This document shows positions 9,322 through 18,892 of a DNA stretch of 64,000 bases, in pieces (the first letter of the stretch is position 1; the number at the start of each line of letters is the position of its first letter). This DNA is from Streptomyces sp. NBC_01235 (GTDB taxonomy: Bacteria; Actinomycetota; Actinomycetes; Streptomycetales; Streptomycetaceae): contig NZ_CP108513.1 in the NCBI RefSeq assembly GCF_035989285.1, positions 6,572,001 to 6,636,000 on the forward strand, written 5' to 3'. The notes beneath the pieces were generated by a model. It had not been told where the DNA came from, made no database searches, and saw only the letters and a list, made by a program, of their open reading frames with translations. The position numbers and the translations under genes were made by a program.

Positions 9322-9650
9322 ATGTCCGAGGCGCGGCACTACGACGTCATCGGCACCGGCGCAGGCGGCGCAACCCTCGCCCATCGGCCGGCTCCCAGCG
9401 GGAAACGCGCTCCCCTTCTCGAACGGGGTGACTGTCTTCCCCGCGAGCGGGACAACCGGGATTCCGGCGCGGTCTTCGGCAGGGGGAAGTACCGCGCCCC
9501 CGAATTCCGGTCTGCAAGGCCCACGACCTCGACAACCTCTACGTCGTCGACACGAGCTTCTTCCCGAGCATCGGCGCGGTCAATCCGTCGCTGACGGCCA
9601 TCGCCAACGCCCTGCGCGTCGGCGACCACATCGTGGAGCGTCTGCAATGA
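9322..9650 (+). pseudogene. GMC oxidoreductase remnant, internal deletion and frameshift
   Basis: The first about 60 codons carry an FAD-binding start (YDVIGTGAGGATLAHRP). From about 9511, in another frame, come the last about 45 codons of a GMC oxidoreductase: DNLYVVDTSFFPSIGAVNP followed by SLTAIANALRVGDHI. The roughly 400 central residues are missing. The stop (9648-9650) overlaps the ATG of the DUF2252 gene, so the two were once translationally coupled. It cannot encode an active enzyme. Confidence 0.85.
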
Positions 9651-11065
9651 GCGAGAACAACCCCACCGGCCACGACCTGCGCCACCGCACCCCGACGGAG
9701 CGCGCCGAGCGCGGCAGGACCGCCCGGACCGCCGTACCCCGGTCCGCGCACGCCGAGTTCACGCCGCCGCCGAAGCGCACCGACCCGGTGGAGATCATCG
9801 AGAAGCAGTCCGCGACACGGGTCCAGGAACTCGTCCCGATCCGCTACGGGCGGATGAGCGAGTCACCGTTCCGTTTCTACCGGGGAGCCGCCGCCATCAT
9901 GGCCGCGGACCTCGCCGAGACCCCCCGCACCGGCATCAGGGTCCAGTGCTGCGGCGACGCGCACATGCTGAACTTCCGGCTGCTGGCCTCCCCCGAACGC
10001 CGGCTGATGTTCGACATCAACGACTTCGACGAGACCCTGCCCGGCCCGTGGGAGTGGGACGTCAAGCGGCTCTCGGCCAGCCTGGTCATCGCGGGCCGCG
10101 CCAACGGGTTCGGCTCCAAGGAGCGGGCGTCCGTGGTGCGGGCGACCGTACGGGCGTACCGCGAAGGGATGCGGAAGTTCGCGGGGCTGGGCAATCTCGA
10201 CGTCTGGTACACCCGCTTCGAGGCGGACGAGCTGCAGCAGCAGTTCGGCGTGGACCTCGATGCCAAGACCCGCGAGCGCTGGGCGGAGACCCGGGAGCGG
10301 GCCCGGGAGCACGACACGCTCCAGGTCTTCGACAAGCTCACCCGCGTCGTCGACGGAAAGCGCATCATCGCCAATGACCCGCCGCTCCTGGTCCGGCTCG
10401 AGAACCTGCTGCCGAAGGCGGAGGACCACGCGCTGGAGACGGAGATCAGCCGGCTCGTCGAGCGGTACGGCCAGTCCCTCCAGTCCGACCGCCGGTTCCT
10501 GCTGGAGAGCTACCGCGTCGCCGACATCGCCCGCAAGGTCGTCGGCGTGGGCAGCGTCGGAACGCGCTGCTGGATCGTGCTGCTGCTCGGCAAGGACGAC
10601 GAGGACCCGCTGTTCATCCAGGCGAAGGAGGCCGACGCGTCGGTGCTCGCGCCCTACGTCGGCGCCAGCGGGTTCCGCACCCAGGGCGAGCGGGTCGTCG
10701 CCGGACAGCGGCTGATGCAGGCCACCAGCGACATCTTCCTCGGCTGGGAGCGCACCACCGGCATCGACGGACGCCGCCGGGACTTCTACGTCCGTCAGCT
10801 CAGGGACTGGAAGGGCATCGCCATCGCCGAGAACATGTCGCCGAAGCGGATGGCCCTGTTCGGGCAGCTGTGCGGCGTCACGCTGGCCCGTGCCCACGCC
10901 CGGTCCGGCGACCGGATCGCGATCGCCGCCTACCTGGGCCGCACCGATGTGTTCGACCGTGCGCTGGCGACCTTCGCCGAGCTGTACGCGGACCAGAACG
11001 AGAAGGACCACCAGGCCCTCCTCGACGCCATCGAGGCGGGCAGGGTCCCCGCCGAAGCGGCATGA
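9647..11065 (+). CDS. DUF2252 domain-containing protein
   Basis: Protein of 472 aa starting at the ATG that overlaps the GMC remnant stop. Key segments are VPIRYGRMSESPFRFYRGAA, QCCGDAHMLNF (a kinase-like GDxHxxNF motif), FDINDFDETLPGPWEWD, and RQLRDWKG near the end. DUF2252 proteins resemble phosphotransferase folds, with no defined substrate. A decayed gene lies on each side: GMC oxidoreductase upstream and GH15 downstream. Confidence 0.9.
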   Translation: MSENNPTGHDLRHRTPTERAERGRTARTAVPRSAHAEFTPPPKRTDPVEIIEKQSATRVQELVPIRYGRMSESPFRFYRGAAAIMAADLAETPRTGIRVQCCGDAHMLNFRLLASPERRLMFDINDFDETLPGPWEWDVKRLSASLVIAGRANGFGSKERASVVRATVRAYREGMRKFAGLGNLDVWYTRFEADELQQQFGVDLDAKTRERWAETRERAREHDTLQVFDKLTRVVDGKRIIANDPPLLVRLENLLPKAEDHALETEISRLVERYGQSLQSDRRFLLESYRVADIARKVVGVGSVGTRCWIVLLLGKDDEDPLFIQAKEADASVLAPYVGASGFRTQGERVVAGQRLMQATSDIFLGWERTTGIDGRRRDFYVRQLRDWKGIAIAENMSPKRMALFGQLCGVTLARAHARSGDRIAIAAYLGRTDVFDRALATFAELYADQNEKDHQALLDAIEAGRVPAEAA

Positions 11066-11084
11066 GAGGGAGAGGAACGCCGGC

Positions 11085-11506
11085 GTGGACCGCTACCCGC
11101 CCACCGCCGAGCACGGACTGATCGGGGACCTCCAGACCGCCGCCCCGGTGCCGACCGGGGGGACCTCCAGACCGCCGCCCCGTTGACGTCCGAAGGGGTG
11201 ATCGACCGGTTCGCGGCACCGCGCTTCGACTCGCCCAGCGTCTTCGCGTCCCTGCTGGGCAACGACGGCGGCGGACACTTCCTGTTCGCGCCCACCCACG
11301 CCCTCGCGCGGGCCGGGCCCCTCCCGCAGGCCCGCTGCACCTTCGAGAAGATGCATACGTACGCCCACCATGTCGGGCTGTTCGCCGAGGAGATCGGCCC
11401 CAGCGGGGAGCAACTGGGCAACTTCCCGCAGGCCTTCACCCATCTGTCGCTCATCATGGCCGCGACGACCCTCGACGAGGTACTCGACCGGCTGGTGGCC
11501 CACTGA
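11085..11506 (+). pseudogene. GH15 glucoamylase-type hydrolase remnant
   Basis: The GTG at 11085 opens [19 protein letters not shown], the usual start of GH15 glucoamylase/trehalase-like proteins. A 24-bp direct repeat (11124-11147 and 11159-11182, offset 35) shifts the frame. In the new frame come [17 protein letters not shown] and then, after loss of about 500 codons, the family C-terminus [19 protein letters not shown] and [14 protein letters not shown]. The 3' end overlaps the convergent channel gene by 53 bp. Confidence 0.85.
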
Positions 11507-12839
11507 ACGCCGGGATGCCCGGGCCCTGCGGCAGCAGCTGGGTCAGGACGAAGGACACCACCGCCGCGAGCACCACGAGCGCCACCGTGTCCACGTTGCC
11601 CAGCAGGAGAACGACCAGCACCGCGCTGCTGACGGGCAGTCGCAGGGCCGCCGTCACCGACGCCGCCATCCCGGCCGCCATCGCCGGCACCAGGCCGAAG
11701 CCGGGCAGCGGCGCCAGCAGGGCGCCGGCCGCCCCGCCGAGGAACAGCGCCGGGAAGACGGGACCGCCGCGCAGGCTTCCCAGACAGAGCGAGTAGGCGA
11801 GCCCCTTGAACACCAGCACCGCGACGAGCGCGCCCACCGACCAGGCGTGCGCGTCCTGCGCGAGCTCGGCCAGCGTGCTCTCCCCGGACAGCGCGGCCTC
11901 GGCGGGGGAGCGGCCGGTGGAGACGGCGTAGAGGGCGGTGCAGCCCGCCACGCCGAGCGCGCACAGGGTGGTGTTCCGTACCGTCCGGGACGTCACGAAG
12001 CCGGCCGTGAACCTCCCGCCGACGAAGATCCAGTGGATCAGGAACGCGAGGGCCGGCGCGATCAGCAGCACCCACAGGACGTCCGCCCAGTCCAGCGGCG
12101 GCGGCTTGGGCAGGCCGATGTCCAGGCTCCCGGTCTTCAGGCCGGTCCAGTGGACGAACCCGGTGAAGACCAGGTCCCCGACCCCGCTGGACAGCAGGAC
12201 CGGCAGCATCACCGCGAACAGCTGCGGTCCGCCCACCCCGGCCACCTCCATCAGGAGCACCGCGCCCACCAGCGGGTTCCCGAAGAGCGCCGAGATGGCC
12301 GCGGCGGCACCGGCCGCGCCGAGCAACGCCGTGCTCGCCTCCGTCTGCGGGGCGCGTACGAAGCTCGCGAAGAGCAGGGCCAGACCGCCGCCCAGGGCGA
12401 TCAGCGGAGCCTCGGGACCGAGCACGACGCCGAGCGGCAGGCCGACCAGGGCGGCGACGAGCACACCGGGCAGCGCCTCCTTCGTGACCCCGCCCGAGTG
12501 CAGACCGCCCGCGGGGATGTGCCCGCCCCGCCCGGGAAGCCGCGCGACCACCAGCCCCACGACCACACCGGCCACCAGCAGCAGGGGGAACCCCCACCAC
12601 CACGGTGCCTGCTTCCAGCCCAGGTCCTTGGGCCAGTCCGTCCAGATCAGGCGCTCCAGCTGGTTGACCGTCACGAGGAACCAGAAGGCGATCAGCGCCA
12701 CCGGAATCCCGATCAGACCGCAGAAGACCAGCGCCTTGAGGTATTCGGGCCGACTCAGCATCGTCCGCAGCAGGTCGGCTTCCGGGGGCTGGCTGCCCGG
12801 CGCGGACGCGGCGGGTGACTCCGGCTTCGTCCCGGCGAT
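11454..12839 (-). CDS. ClC-type chloride/ion channel protein
   Basis: Membrane protein with about 10-12 helices. ClC landmarks are [15 protein letters not shown] (GPE..PL), a second glycine-rich selectivity region [15 protein letters not shown], and [13 protein letters not shown]. The first ATG (12761) has no RBS. A perfect AGGAGG (12846-12851) instead lies 6 bases before ATC at 12839, from which an in-frame extension [18 protein letters not shown] reads. The start is therefore either a rare ATC or a mutated ATG; from 12761 the protein is 435 aa. Confidence 0.85.
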   Translation of the reverse strand: MAGTKPESPAASAPGSQPPEADLLRTMLSRPEYLKALVFCGLIGIPVALIAFWFLVTVNQLERLIWTDWPKDLGWKQAPWWWGFPLLLVAGVVVGLVVARLPGRGGHIPAGGLHSGGVTKEALPGVLVAALVGLPLGVVLGPEAPLIALGGGLALLFASFVRAPQTEASTALLGAAGAAAAISALFGNPLVGAVLLMEVAGVGGPQLFAVMLPVLLSSGVGDLVFTGFVHWTGLKTGSLDIGLPKPPPLDWADVLWVLLIAPALAFLIHWIFVGGRFTAGFVTSRTVRNTTLCALGVAGCTALYAVSTGRSPAEAALSGESTLAELAQDAHAWSVGALVAVLVFKGLAYSLCLGSLRGGPVFPALFLGGAAGALLAPLPGFGLVPAMAAGMAASVTAALRLPVSSAVLVVLLLGNVDTVALVVLAAVVSFVLTQLLPQGPGIPAFSGPPAGRVPRRGSSRP

Positions 12840-13201
12840 GGGGTCCTCCTGGGCTCGTCGACTCGACAGGCGATTTCCCCCCGTATCCCCTCATTTCCGG
12901 ACGAGGCTATCCGTCCGCTCGCCCGTCGCCCGCCGCCACGCCGGGCAGAACCGGCCCACGGCGACGACGGCTCGCGTGCGGTGCGCTTCTCGACCCGGGG
13001 ACGCTCACCGTTGCGCCCGCCGGGCCCGACGTAGGAGTCGCCGGGGAGGTCCTGGGGAGCGGCGTAACGGAGGGGCAGCGCGCCGAACTCGGGCTGCTTC
13101 TGGGCGGAGAAGCTTCCGAGAAGTCCTGAGCCGTGCCACGGTCGTCGACCGCCCCGAGTCCTGATGTACGCGATGTCGGGGAGAGCATGTGAGACGTCTC
13201 G
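12840..13201. other. Intergenic region with a short coding-like stretch
   Basis: No complete gene is seen. From about 12995 to 13129 on the plus strand a frame with mostly G/C third positions reads LTVAPAGPDVGVAGEVL to a stop, which may be the end of a lost gene. A palindrome GAGACGTCTC lies at 13191-13200, just after the stop of the WYL regulator. Confidence 0.4.
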
Positions 13202-14167
13202 CTATCGGGGCTGATCGTTCACGTTGTCCTCGAACAGTTCCCGGGTGCGGCGCAGCAGCGCAGCCCGTACATCGTCCGGTGACAGGACCCGCAGTGGTGT
13301 GGCCAGGCTGAGGAGATATTTGGCGAGCCCGTCCGCGTCGGGACCGCCGATGGTGACGATCGTGGCGTCGGGGCCTTCCGGACGGTGCGCACCGACCGTC
13401 GGCGGGACCAGCCCGAGCGCCTGCTCCACAGGCAAAGGGAGACGGATCGTCACGTAGAGCGGGTAGGCGCCGGTCGCGATGGAGCGGGAGACGAGCAGCG
13501 CCGGATCGGGCGGGTCGATGAGTTCCACCGGGCGCCCGGTCGGCTGTATCCGGCCAACCCTGTCGGCCCGGAAGGTACGCCACTCGTCCCGCGTCACGTC
13601 CCGGGCGACGAAGTACCAACGGCGTCCCGTGTGCACCAGACGGTACGGGTCGACGTCCCGGGTCGTGGCCTTCCCTTCCCGATCGCGGTACGACAGGCGG
13701 CTTCGCTCGCCCCGGCGACACGCGCCGGCCAGTTCCAACAGCATGGCGGGCGCGATCTGCGGCTCGTCGAGCCTTGCGGTGTGAACGAAGGCGGCGTCCA
13801 TCTCGCCCAGCCGGTCCGCGATCCGGCGTGGCAGAACCTGACGCAGTTTCAGCAGGGCCGACAGCGCGGCCTGGTCGCCGCCGAGAACACCGCTGAGCGC
13901 GGCCTCGCGCAGCCCGACGGCCACGGCGAGTGCCTCTTCGTCATCGAGGATCAACGGCGGCACCCGGGCTCCGGCGCGGAGGCGATAACCGCCCCACGGC
14001 CCGGGGTCGGACTCGACTCCGTAGCCGAGTTCTCGGAGCCTGGCGACGTCCCGCCGCACCGTGCGGTCGGTGACCGCCATCTGGTCGGCCAGCTCGCCGC
14101 AGGTCCACGACGGCCGCGCGGACAGCAGTGAGACCAGTCGCAGCAGGCGGGCGGATGTGCTGATCAC
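13202..14167 (-). CDS. WYL-domain (YafY-type) transcriptional regulator
   Basis: Protein of 321 aa from the GTG at 14167. The N-terminal DeoR-like helix-turn-helix is SWTCGELADQMAVTDRTVRRD. A linker with GYGVESDPGPWGGYRLRAGA follows, then the WYL domain with TGRRWYFVARDV and EWRTFRADRV, and a WCX C-terminal extension. WYL regulators sense ligands such as nucleic acid fragments or metabolites. It is divergent from a VOC gene across 63 bp that hold a 9-bp inverted repeat, and it probably controls itself and that operon. Confidence 0.92.
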   Translation of the reverse strand: MISTSARLLRLVSLLSARPSWTCGELADQMAVTDRTVRRDVARLRELGYGVESDPGPWGGYRLRAGARVPPLILDDEEALAVAVGLREAALSGVLGGDQAALSALLKLRQVLPRRIADRLGEMDAAFVHTARLDEPQIAPAMLLELAGACRRGERSRLSYRDREGKATTRDVDPYRLVHTGRRWYFVARDVTRDEWRTFRADRVGRIQPTGRPVELIDPPDPALLVSRSIATGAYPLYVTIRLPLPVEQALGLVPPTVGAHRPEGPDATIVTIGGPDADGLAKYLLSLATPLRVLSPDDVRAALLRRTRELFEDNVNDQPR

Positions 14168-14186
14168 GTTCCGAAGTGTCCCGCAC

Positions 14187-14211
14187 GACCAGGACCGAAT
14201 CTGTCCTGGTC
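14187..14211. promoter_or_regulatory. Inverted repeat operator between WYL and VOC genes
   Basis: GACCAGGAC (14187-14195), 7-base spacer, GTCCTGGTC (14203-14211): a perfect inverted repeat in the divergent promoter region. TAGCGT (14218-14223) fits a TANNNT -10 box 7 bases before the VOC ATG at 14231, implying a leaderless VOC transcript. The palindrome is the likely WYL-regulator binding site. Confidence 0.6.
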
Positions 14212-14230
14212 CCGTCATAGCGTCTTCCTC

Positions 14231-14617
14231 ATGAGCACTGGAGACACGTCCGCACCCGCGATCCGCTACTCGGCCGTCACTTTCGACTGCCCGGACCCCG
14301 CCGAACTGGCCCGCTTCTACGGCGACGCCCTCGGCCTGCCCGTCGTCTACTCCACCGACGACTTCGTCCTGCTCGGCCAGGAGGGCTCGGCCGGACTGGG
14401 GTTCAACCGGCTGGCCGACTACCGGCGTCCCACCTGGCCGGACCCTTCCCAGGAGAAGCAGGCCCACATCGAACTGGGCGTCGATGACCTGGACGCCGGC
14501 CAGGCCCGTCTGCTCGCTCTGGGGGCTGTCGAGCCCGCCGTCCAGCCGGAACCTGACCGGTGGCGGGTCCTCCTGGACCCCGCAGGCCACCCGTTCTGCA
14601 TCACCACCCTGGTCTGA
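14231..14617 (+). CDS. VOC-family (glyoxalase-like) protein
   Basis: Protein of 128 aa with one complete VOC module pair. ARFYGDALGLPVVYSTDDFVLL and the closing WRVLLDPAGHPFCI are characteristic of small VOC-superfamily proteins that bind metals or drugs. There is no way to assign a substrate. It forms an operon with the monooxygenase that begins 2 bases after its stop, and is divergent from the WYL regulator. Confidence 0.9.
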   Translation: MSTGDTSAPAIRYSAVTFDCPDPAELARFYGDALGLPVVYSTDDFVLLGQEGSAGLGFNRLADYRRPTWPDPSQEKQAHIELGVDDLDAGQARLLALGAVEPAVQPEPDRWRVLLDPAGHPFCITTLV

Positions 14618-14619
14618 GC

Positions 14620-14946
14620 ATGATCGGCAGACTGATGACCATGACAGCGCACGCGGGCAAGGGCGGCGAACTCGCCGCCGTCTTGCTGAGGGTGGCGGAG
14701 ACGCTGCACGGCTTCCCCGGCTGCGAGATCTATCTGATCAGCCAGGACGCAGCCGATCCGGACACGGTGCATGTCACCGAGGTCTGGCGGGACGAGGCCA
14801 GTGCGCAGGCGGCCCTCGCCGCTCCGCCGCGCGCCGACGGTCCCGACCCCGCAGATGTCCTCGCGCTGCTGTCGTCCCCACCGCACCGCACGGACCTCAC
14901 CGTCCTGGGCGGAGTGGGCCTGCCCGCTGCCGACGGCCGGCCCTGA
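14620..14946 (+). CDS. Antibiotic-biosynthesis-monooxygenase-fold (quinol monooxygenase) protein
   Basis: Protein of 108 aa. MIGRLMTMTAHAGKGGELAAVLLRVAETL followed by CEIYLISQD and VTEVWRDEASAQA follow the dimeric ABM ferredoxin-like fold. Family members oxidise quinols or act as stress proteins. It starts 2 bases after the VOC stop, so the two genes are co-translated. Confidence 0.85.
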   Translation: MIGRLMTMTAHAGKGGELAAVLLRVAETLHGFPGCEIYLISQDAADPDTVHVTEVWRDEASAQAALAAPPRADGPDPADVLALLSSPPHRTDLTVLGGVGLPAADGRP

Positions 14947-14982
14947 CACACACCCCTGGCCGCGGGAACGGTTATATGCGCT

Positions 14983-15058
14983 ACCTGCGGAAACGCCTCT
15001 CGGTGGTTCTCACTGCTCGGCGCCGTTTCCCAGGCTCATGTGCCCTGGATGTGCCCTC
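14983..15058 (+). repeat. Copy A of element left-end repeat
   Basis: This 76-bp stretch matches 19799-19874 at 71 of 76 positions, including two direct ATGTGCCCT motifs (15038-15046, 15049-15057). Copy B sits just inside the left att repeat of the integrative element, so copy A is probably the left end of an older related element. Both copies can also be read as a short peptide frame (LRKRLS.VLT.RRRFPGSC), so a small coding role cannot be excluded. Confidence 0.7.
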
Positions 15059-15271
15059 GGTGTCGGATGCGCCTGTGCAAGCTCGATCGCCGTCGGCCCC
15101 CGGCCGGACTCATGCTCGGGAGCATGCCCGCTCGGACGGCCGCCTCCTGGAGGGCACCGGCTTTGGGTAAAGCCTTTGCGTGGAGTCGGGGGAAATGAAA
15201 CAGGCGACATGGTGTCGTTCTGTGCGCCGACAGGGGACGCTGTTGTGCACGCGCGGGCCGGGAGGCACTGG

Positions 15272-15802
15272 ATGCGGTGGTGGTGGGCCGGGGTGTCGAT
15301 GGCCGGCGGAGTGGTCGTCCTGGCCGCGTGCAGCGGGTCGGCGGGCGGTGGGTCGCCGGGCGTGCCGTCGGGGAGCCGCAGCCCCGCGGTGCCGTCGACC
15401 CGTGCGCAGACGCAGGTGCCGTCCTCGGCTGCGCCGACTCCCGCGTCCTCCGCTTCGTTGGAGAGCTGTGCCGCCGGGCGCGTGGACGTCGCTGTCGGTC
15501 CCGGTGCCGCCGTCGACCGTCGGCTGTGCGTACGGCCCGGGACTGTGGTGTCCCTGGTCCTGCGGCCTCGTGCGGACGACAAGCGGTGGACGGCCGTACA
15601 CAGCTCCGCACCGGTGTTCGTCCTGGTGTCCGGATGGCAGGTGAGCAGCGACGGTACGGCCCGTGTCTCGCTGCGGTGTGCGGGCACCCGGGCCGGTGCC
15701 GCCGTGGTCGGTGTGTCGGCGAAGGCACCGGACGTGGCGGGTGCGGCGCGCGTCGCGTTCACGCTGTACGTGAGTGTGGTGCCGTACGGGAAGGAGGGGT
15801 GA
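15272..15802 (+). CDS. Small secreted lipoprotein
   Basis: Protein of 176 aa. GGGAGG lies about 9 bases before the ATG at 15272. The signal sequence MRWWWAGVSMAGGVVVLAAC ends in a lipobox, giving lipidated Cys at residue 20. A Ser/Pro-rich spacer of about 45 residues follows, then a small beta-rich domain of about 100 residues with two Cys. No family is recognised. The stretch 15059-15271 before it shows nothing else clear. Confidence 0.72.
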   Translation: MRWWWAGVSMAGGVVVLAACSGSAGGGSPGVPSGSRSPAVPSTRAQTQVPSSAAPTPASSASLESCAAGRVDVAVGPGAAVDRRLCVRPGTVVSLVLRPRADDKRWTAVHSSAPVFVLVSGWQVSSDGTARVSLRCAGTRAGAAVVGVSAKAPDVAGAARVAFTLYVSVVPYGKEG

Positions 15803-15838
15803 CCCCGCGATCTGCCGGGCCGCCCCTCCACATCACGG

Positions 15839-18484
15839 TCAGCCGCAGTCCCGCACCTTGATCGTGTAGATGCCGCGGCCGTGCGTGGCCGCGTACAGAG
15901 TGCTGCCGTCGGGGCTGAGCTTCAGCTGGAGGACGGCGACGGCCGGGAGGTCGCCGACGCGCTGCCACCCGGTCCGGCCCGGCGCGCGGTAGACGACGCC
16001 GAGGTCGGTGCCGACGGCCAGGCCGCCGTTCGGTGTGACGACGGCGGAGTCGGTGGGCACGTCGGGGAGGTTCGCCGAGATGTCCTTCCAGGTGGTGCCG
16101 CCGTCCTTGGACTCGAAGACGTGGCCGACGCCGGCGCCGGGGCCCTCGGTCCACTGCCGGGAGAAGCCGTTGACCGTGAGGAACACGTGGTCGGCGTTCT
16201 TCGGGTCGATGGCGAAGCCGCTGAGGTAGCGGTTGGGGACGGTCCCGTCCACGGGGAGCGTGATGTCGTGCCAGCCGGTGCCGTCCGCGTTGCCGACGGA
16301 GATGCCGCGCGCGAAGCCCTGGTTGTTGCAGGGGCCGCACCAGGCCGCGTAGACCTTGCCGCCGGATGCCGCGACGGCCGTCGCGGTGTGGCCGGCGCCG
16401 AGGTCGTACACGCTGGTCCACTCCGAGCCGCTGCGGATGGCGTACCCGTGGGTCTGCACCCACACGTGGCGGCCGCCCGCGATCCACGTCGACGGGCTCT
16501 TCGCGTCGGCCGCGAGCGGGGCGATGAAGCGGGCTTCGGCGGTGGCGTTGTCGGCCGGGGCGACGTTGTAGGACGTGACCCTGCTGGAGTCGCTGATCCA
16601 GCTGCCGTCGTTGACGGCACAGTTCTGAGTCACCTGGATCGCGAGGTAGACGTACTCCTCGGTGATGTTGCAGCCGTTGGCCGGGTCGGTGAGCGTGTCG
16701 CCGCCGTCGCCGCCGAAGTCGGAGCCCATCACACGGTCATTGCCGCGCAGGATCGACTGGCCGTTGTCCTGGAGGCCACCGGTGACCGAGACGCCTCCGT
16801 GGACCAGGTCCTTGCCGATGCCCACCGAGTAATACTGGAGCGTGTCGATGGTGCCGTCGTTGAGGGAGGTCCAGTCGGTGGCGTGACCAGAGGCGTCCTG
16901 GGAGCCGTTGACCGGGCGCTTGTAGACGCCGCCGTCGTTGCCGACGTACACGAAGCTCTTGCCGTGGTAGCGGCCGATCGCGACGCCGTGCTGGTCGGAG
17001 TGGGTGGTCTGGTTGCAGTCGCCGGTCTGCTTGGCGGGGTCGATGCTCCAGCAGGAGAAGCCGAAGTTCCAGTACGGGCCGACGGTCGACCAGGTGCCGC
17101 CGCCGTCCCTGGACTCGTAGACCTCCTCCAGGCCCGCGTACACGTGCTCGGGATCGGCCGGGTCGACGGTCAGGAACTGGTTGTACCAAGCCTGGACGCC
17201 GGGCATGTAGCCGCTGGACGTCAGCGCCGAACCGGAGGCGGCCAGGCCCTGATAGTCGGCGATCTTCGTCCAAGGGCCGTTCGGGGAACCGGACTTGGAG
17301 ACGTAGAAGCCCTCCAGGCCGCTGTCCGGGTTGGTGTTCAGCTGCTCCGGCGACTGGTCGATGGCGTAGTAGCGGGATCCGTCGGCGGAGCGGGCGAAGG
17401 TGACGTTGCCGACGTCGTCCGGGTCGGTCGGCAGGTCACCCAGGCCGCTGGTGATCCGGGTCCAGGTACCGCCTGAGCCCTTGGCGTAGAAGCCGTTGTA
17501 GTCGTCACCGCTGCGCCAGCCGACCGCCAGGACCACCTTGTCCGGGCTCTTCGGGTCGATCGCGATGTCGTTGGTGATGTTCTTGTACGGGGCGTCGGGG
17601 TCGTCGGCCTCCGAGCCACCCGGCAGGAAGGCGGGGTTGGGAGCGAACTCCAGCTTCCAGGCGCCGGTGAGCTTCCTCGTGGAGTGGCTCCAGACGCCCT
17701 CGCTGGTCGCCGCCCACACCTTGCCGCCGCCGAAGCGCAGCTGGTGGACGGTGGTGCTCTCCAGCTCGTCGCCGCCGACCCGGCTGCGGGAGGCGAAGGT
17801 GCCGTGGTGCGGGTCGGTCAGGACGTAGACGCCGCTGCCGAGGTAGGCGTCCGCGTTGGTCGTCGCCTCGCCGGTGCCCAGCCACAGCCGCCCGGCCCCG
17901 TCGAGGGCGAGCGCGCCGGTGGACTGTGCGGGCAGCCGGTCGCTGATGGGCTGCCAGCGTCCGCCGCCGGTTCGTGAGCGCCAGACTCCACCGCCGGCGC
18001 TGCCCGCGTACACGTACCCGTCGTCGTCGGCGGCCATCGCCGCCATCCGGCCGGTGACGTTGCCCGAGCCGCCGCTGGAGTTGGAGTCGACGTCGCGGTA
18101 CCGCGGGTCGTCGGAGTTGTAGGGGAGGTTGGTGATGTTCCGCCAACTGCCGCCGGTGCTGGGCAGCTTGCTCAGGCTCTGCCAGGCGGAGCCGTACGCG
18201 CCCGGTGCGACGACACCGGGTGAGGTGCGGGCCTCGGCGTACTGGTCCGCGCCCTCGGCGATCTCGTCGGCCTCGTTGCCGTCGTCACCGTCCTCGCCCT
18301 TCAGGCTGGGGGTGAGTGCGCCGACCGACTGCTCGCGTTCCGCGGCGAGTTGGGCGAGAGCGCGGGCTCCGAAGGGGGTGCTGCGCCCGCTGGGCGCGGC
18401 GCCTGCGGGTATCGCGACGAGGGCGGCGGAAGCGGTGAGGGAGCAGATCGTGAGCCATCGTCTTCTACGGGTTGGTGCTGACAC
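15839..18484 (-). CDS. Large secreted BNR/VPS10-like beta-propeller protein
   Basis: Protein of 881 aa. The GTG at 18484 is chosen because GGGAGG lies 5 bases upstream and a signal peptide follows (VSAPTRRRRWLTICSL to AGAAPSG). The mature part has repeated BNR/Asp-box-like segments such as ESRDGGGTWSTV, ESKDGGTTWKDI and RSRTGGGRWQPI. This is as in sortilin-like propellers and xyloglucanase-type proteins annotated as glycosyl hydrolases. No catalytic residues can be assigned. It is convergent with the lipoprotein gene. Confidence 0.85.
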   Translation of the reverse strand: MSAPTRRRRWLTICSLTASAALVAIPAGAAPSGRSTPFGARALAQLAAEREQSVGALTPSLKGEDGDDGNEADEIAEGADQYAEARTSPGVVAPGAYGSAWQSLSKLPSTGGSWRNITNLPYNSDDPRYRDVDSNSSGGSGNVTGRMAAMAADDDGYVYAGSAGGGVWRSRTGGGRWQPISDRLPAQSTGALALDGAGRLWLGTGEATTNADAYLGSGVYVLTDPHHGTFASRSRVGGDELESTTVHQLRFGGGKVWAATSEGVWSHSTRKLTGAWKLEFAPNPAFLPGGSEADDPDAPYKNITNDIAIDPKSPDKVVLAVGWRSGDDYNGFYAKGSGGTWTRITSGLGDLPTDPDDVGNVTFARSADGSRYYAIDQSPEQLNTNPDSGLEGFYVSKSGSPNGPWTKIADYQGLAASGSALTSSGYMPGVQAWYNQFLTVDPADPEHVYAGLEEVYESRDGGGTWSTVGPYWNFGFSCWSIDPAKQTGDCNQTTHSDQHGVAIGRYHGKSFVYVGNDGGVYKRPVNGSQDASGHATDWTSLNDGTIDTLQYYSVGIGKDLVHGGVSVTGGLQDNGQSILRGNDRVMGSDFGGDGGDTLTDPANGCNITEEYVYLAIQVTQNCAVNDGSWISDSSRVTSYNVAPADNATAEARFIAPLAADAKSPSTWIAGGRHVWVQTHGYAIRSGSEWTSVYDLGAGHTATAVAASGGKVYAAWCGPCNNQGFARGISVGNADGTGWHDITLPVDGTVPNRYLSGFAIDPKNADHVFLTVNGFSRQWTEGPGAGVGHVFESKDGGTTWKDISANLPDVPTDSAVVTPNGGLAVGTDLGVVYRAPGRTGWQRVGDLPAVAVLQLKLSPDGSTLYAATHGRGIYTIKVRDCG

Positions 18485-18892
18485 CAGGTCCTCCCAGAAC
18501 GGGCGTTGATACAGCCGTCGCAGGGACCCGATCACGGGCGGTAGGAGAGGCGTCCCGCACTTGGACATCCTTTGACCAGAACCTGTCACTTCGCGTACCG
18601 GGCGCAGCCGGCTCATGGCATGGCGAAAGACGGGCCGCTTGCCGGTCTGCTGCTGTCGATTCTCTGGGCCCGCTCTATCAGCCGTATTCCCAAGGCCGTT
18701 GACGTCCCCCGAAGGACCGGCGGCGAACGCCCCGGACCTAGCTCCCCGAAGTTCTTGAGACGTCTCATGCGTGCAGGTGTTCGCCCTCGTCCTGCCAGCG
18801 GTCAGCGGGTCGCTCCGTACGGCAGGCGCAGCGTCGTTGCGTCAGCGCAGCGACTGAACGGCTTGGAGAACGCCGAGCAGGGCGGCTGGGGT
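18485..18892. other. Intergenic region upstream of the BNR gene
   Basis: No gene is supported. It should hold the BNR-gene promoter. A 12-bp palindrome TGAGACGTCTCA lies at 18756-18767; its 10-bp core also occurs at 13191-13200. Beyond about 18890 the sequence becomes a decayed copy of the XRE regulator found at 31757-32800. Confidence 0.4.

Noticed and set aside
12815..13129. 104-aa plus-strand gene
   Set aside because: Only the last about 45 codons look coding; the first part overlaps the channel-gene start and RBS region.
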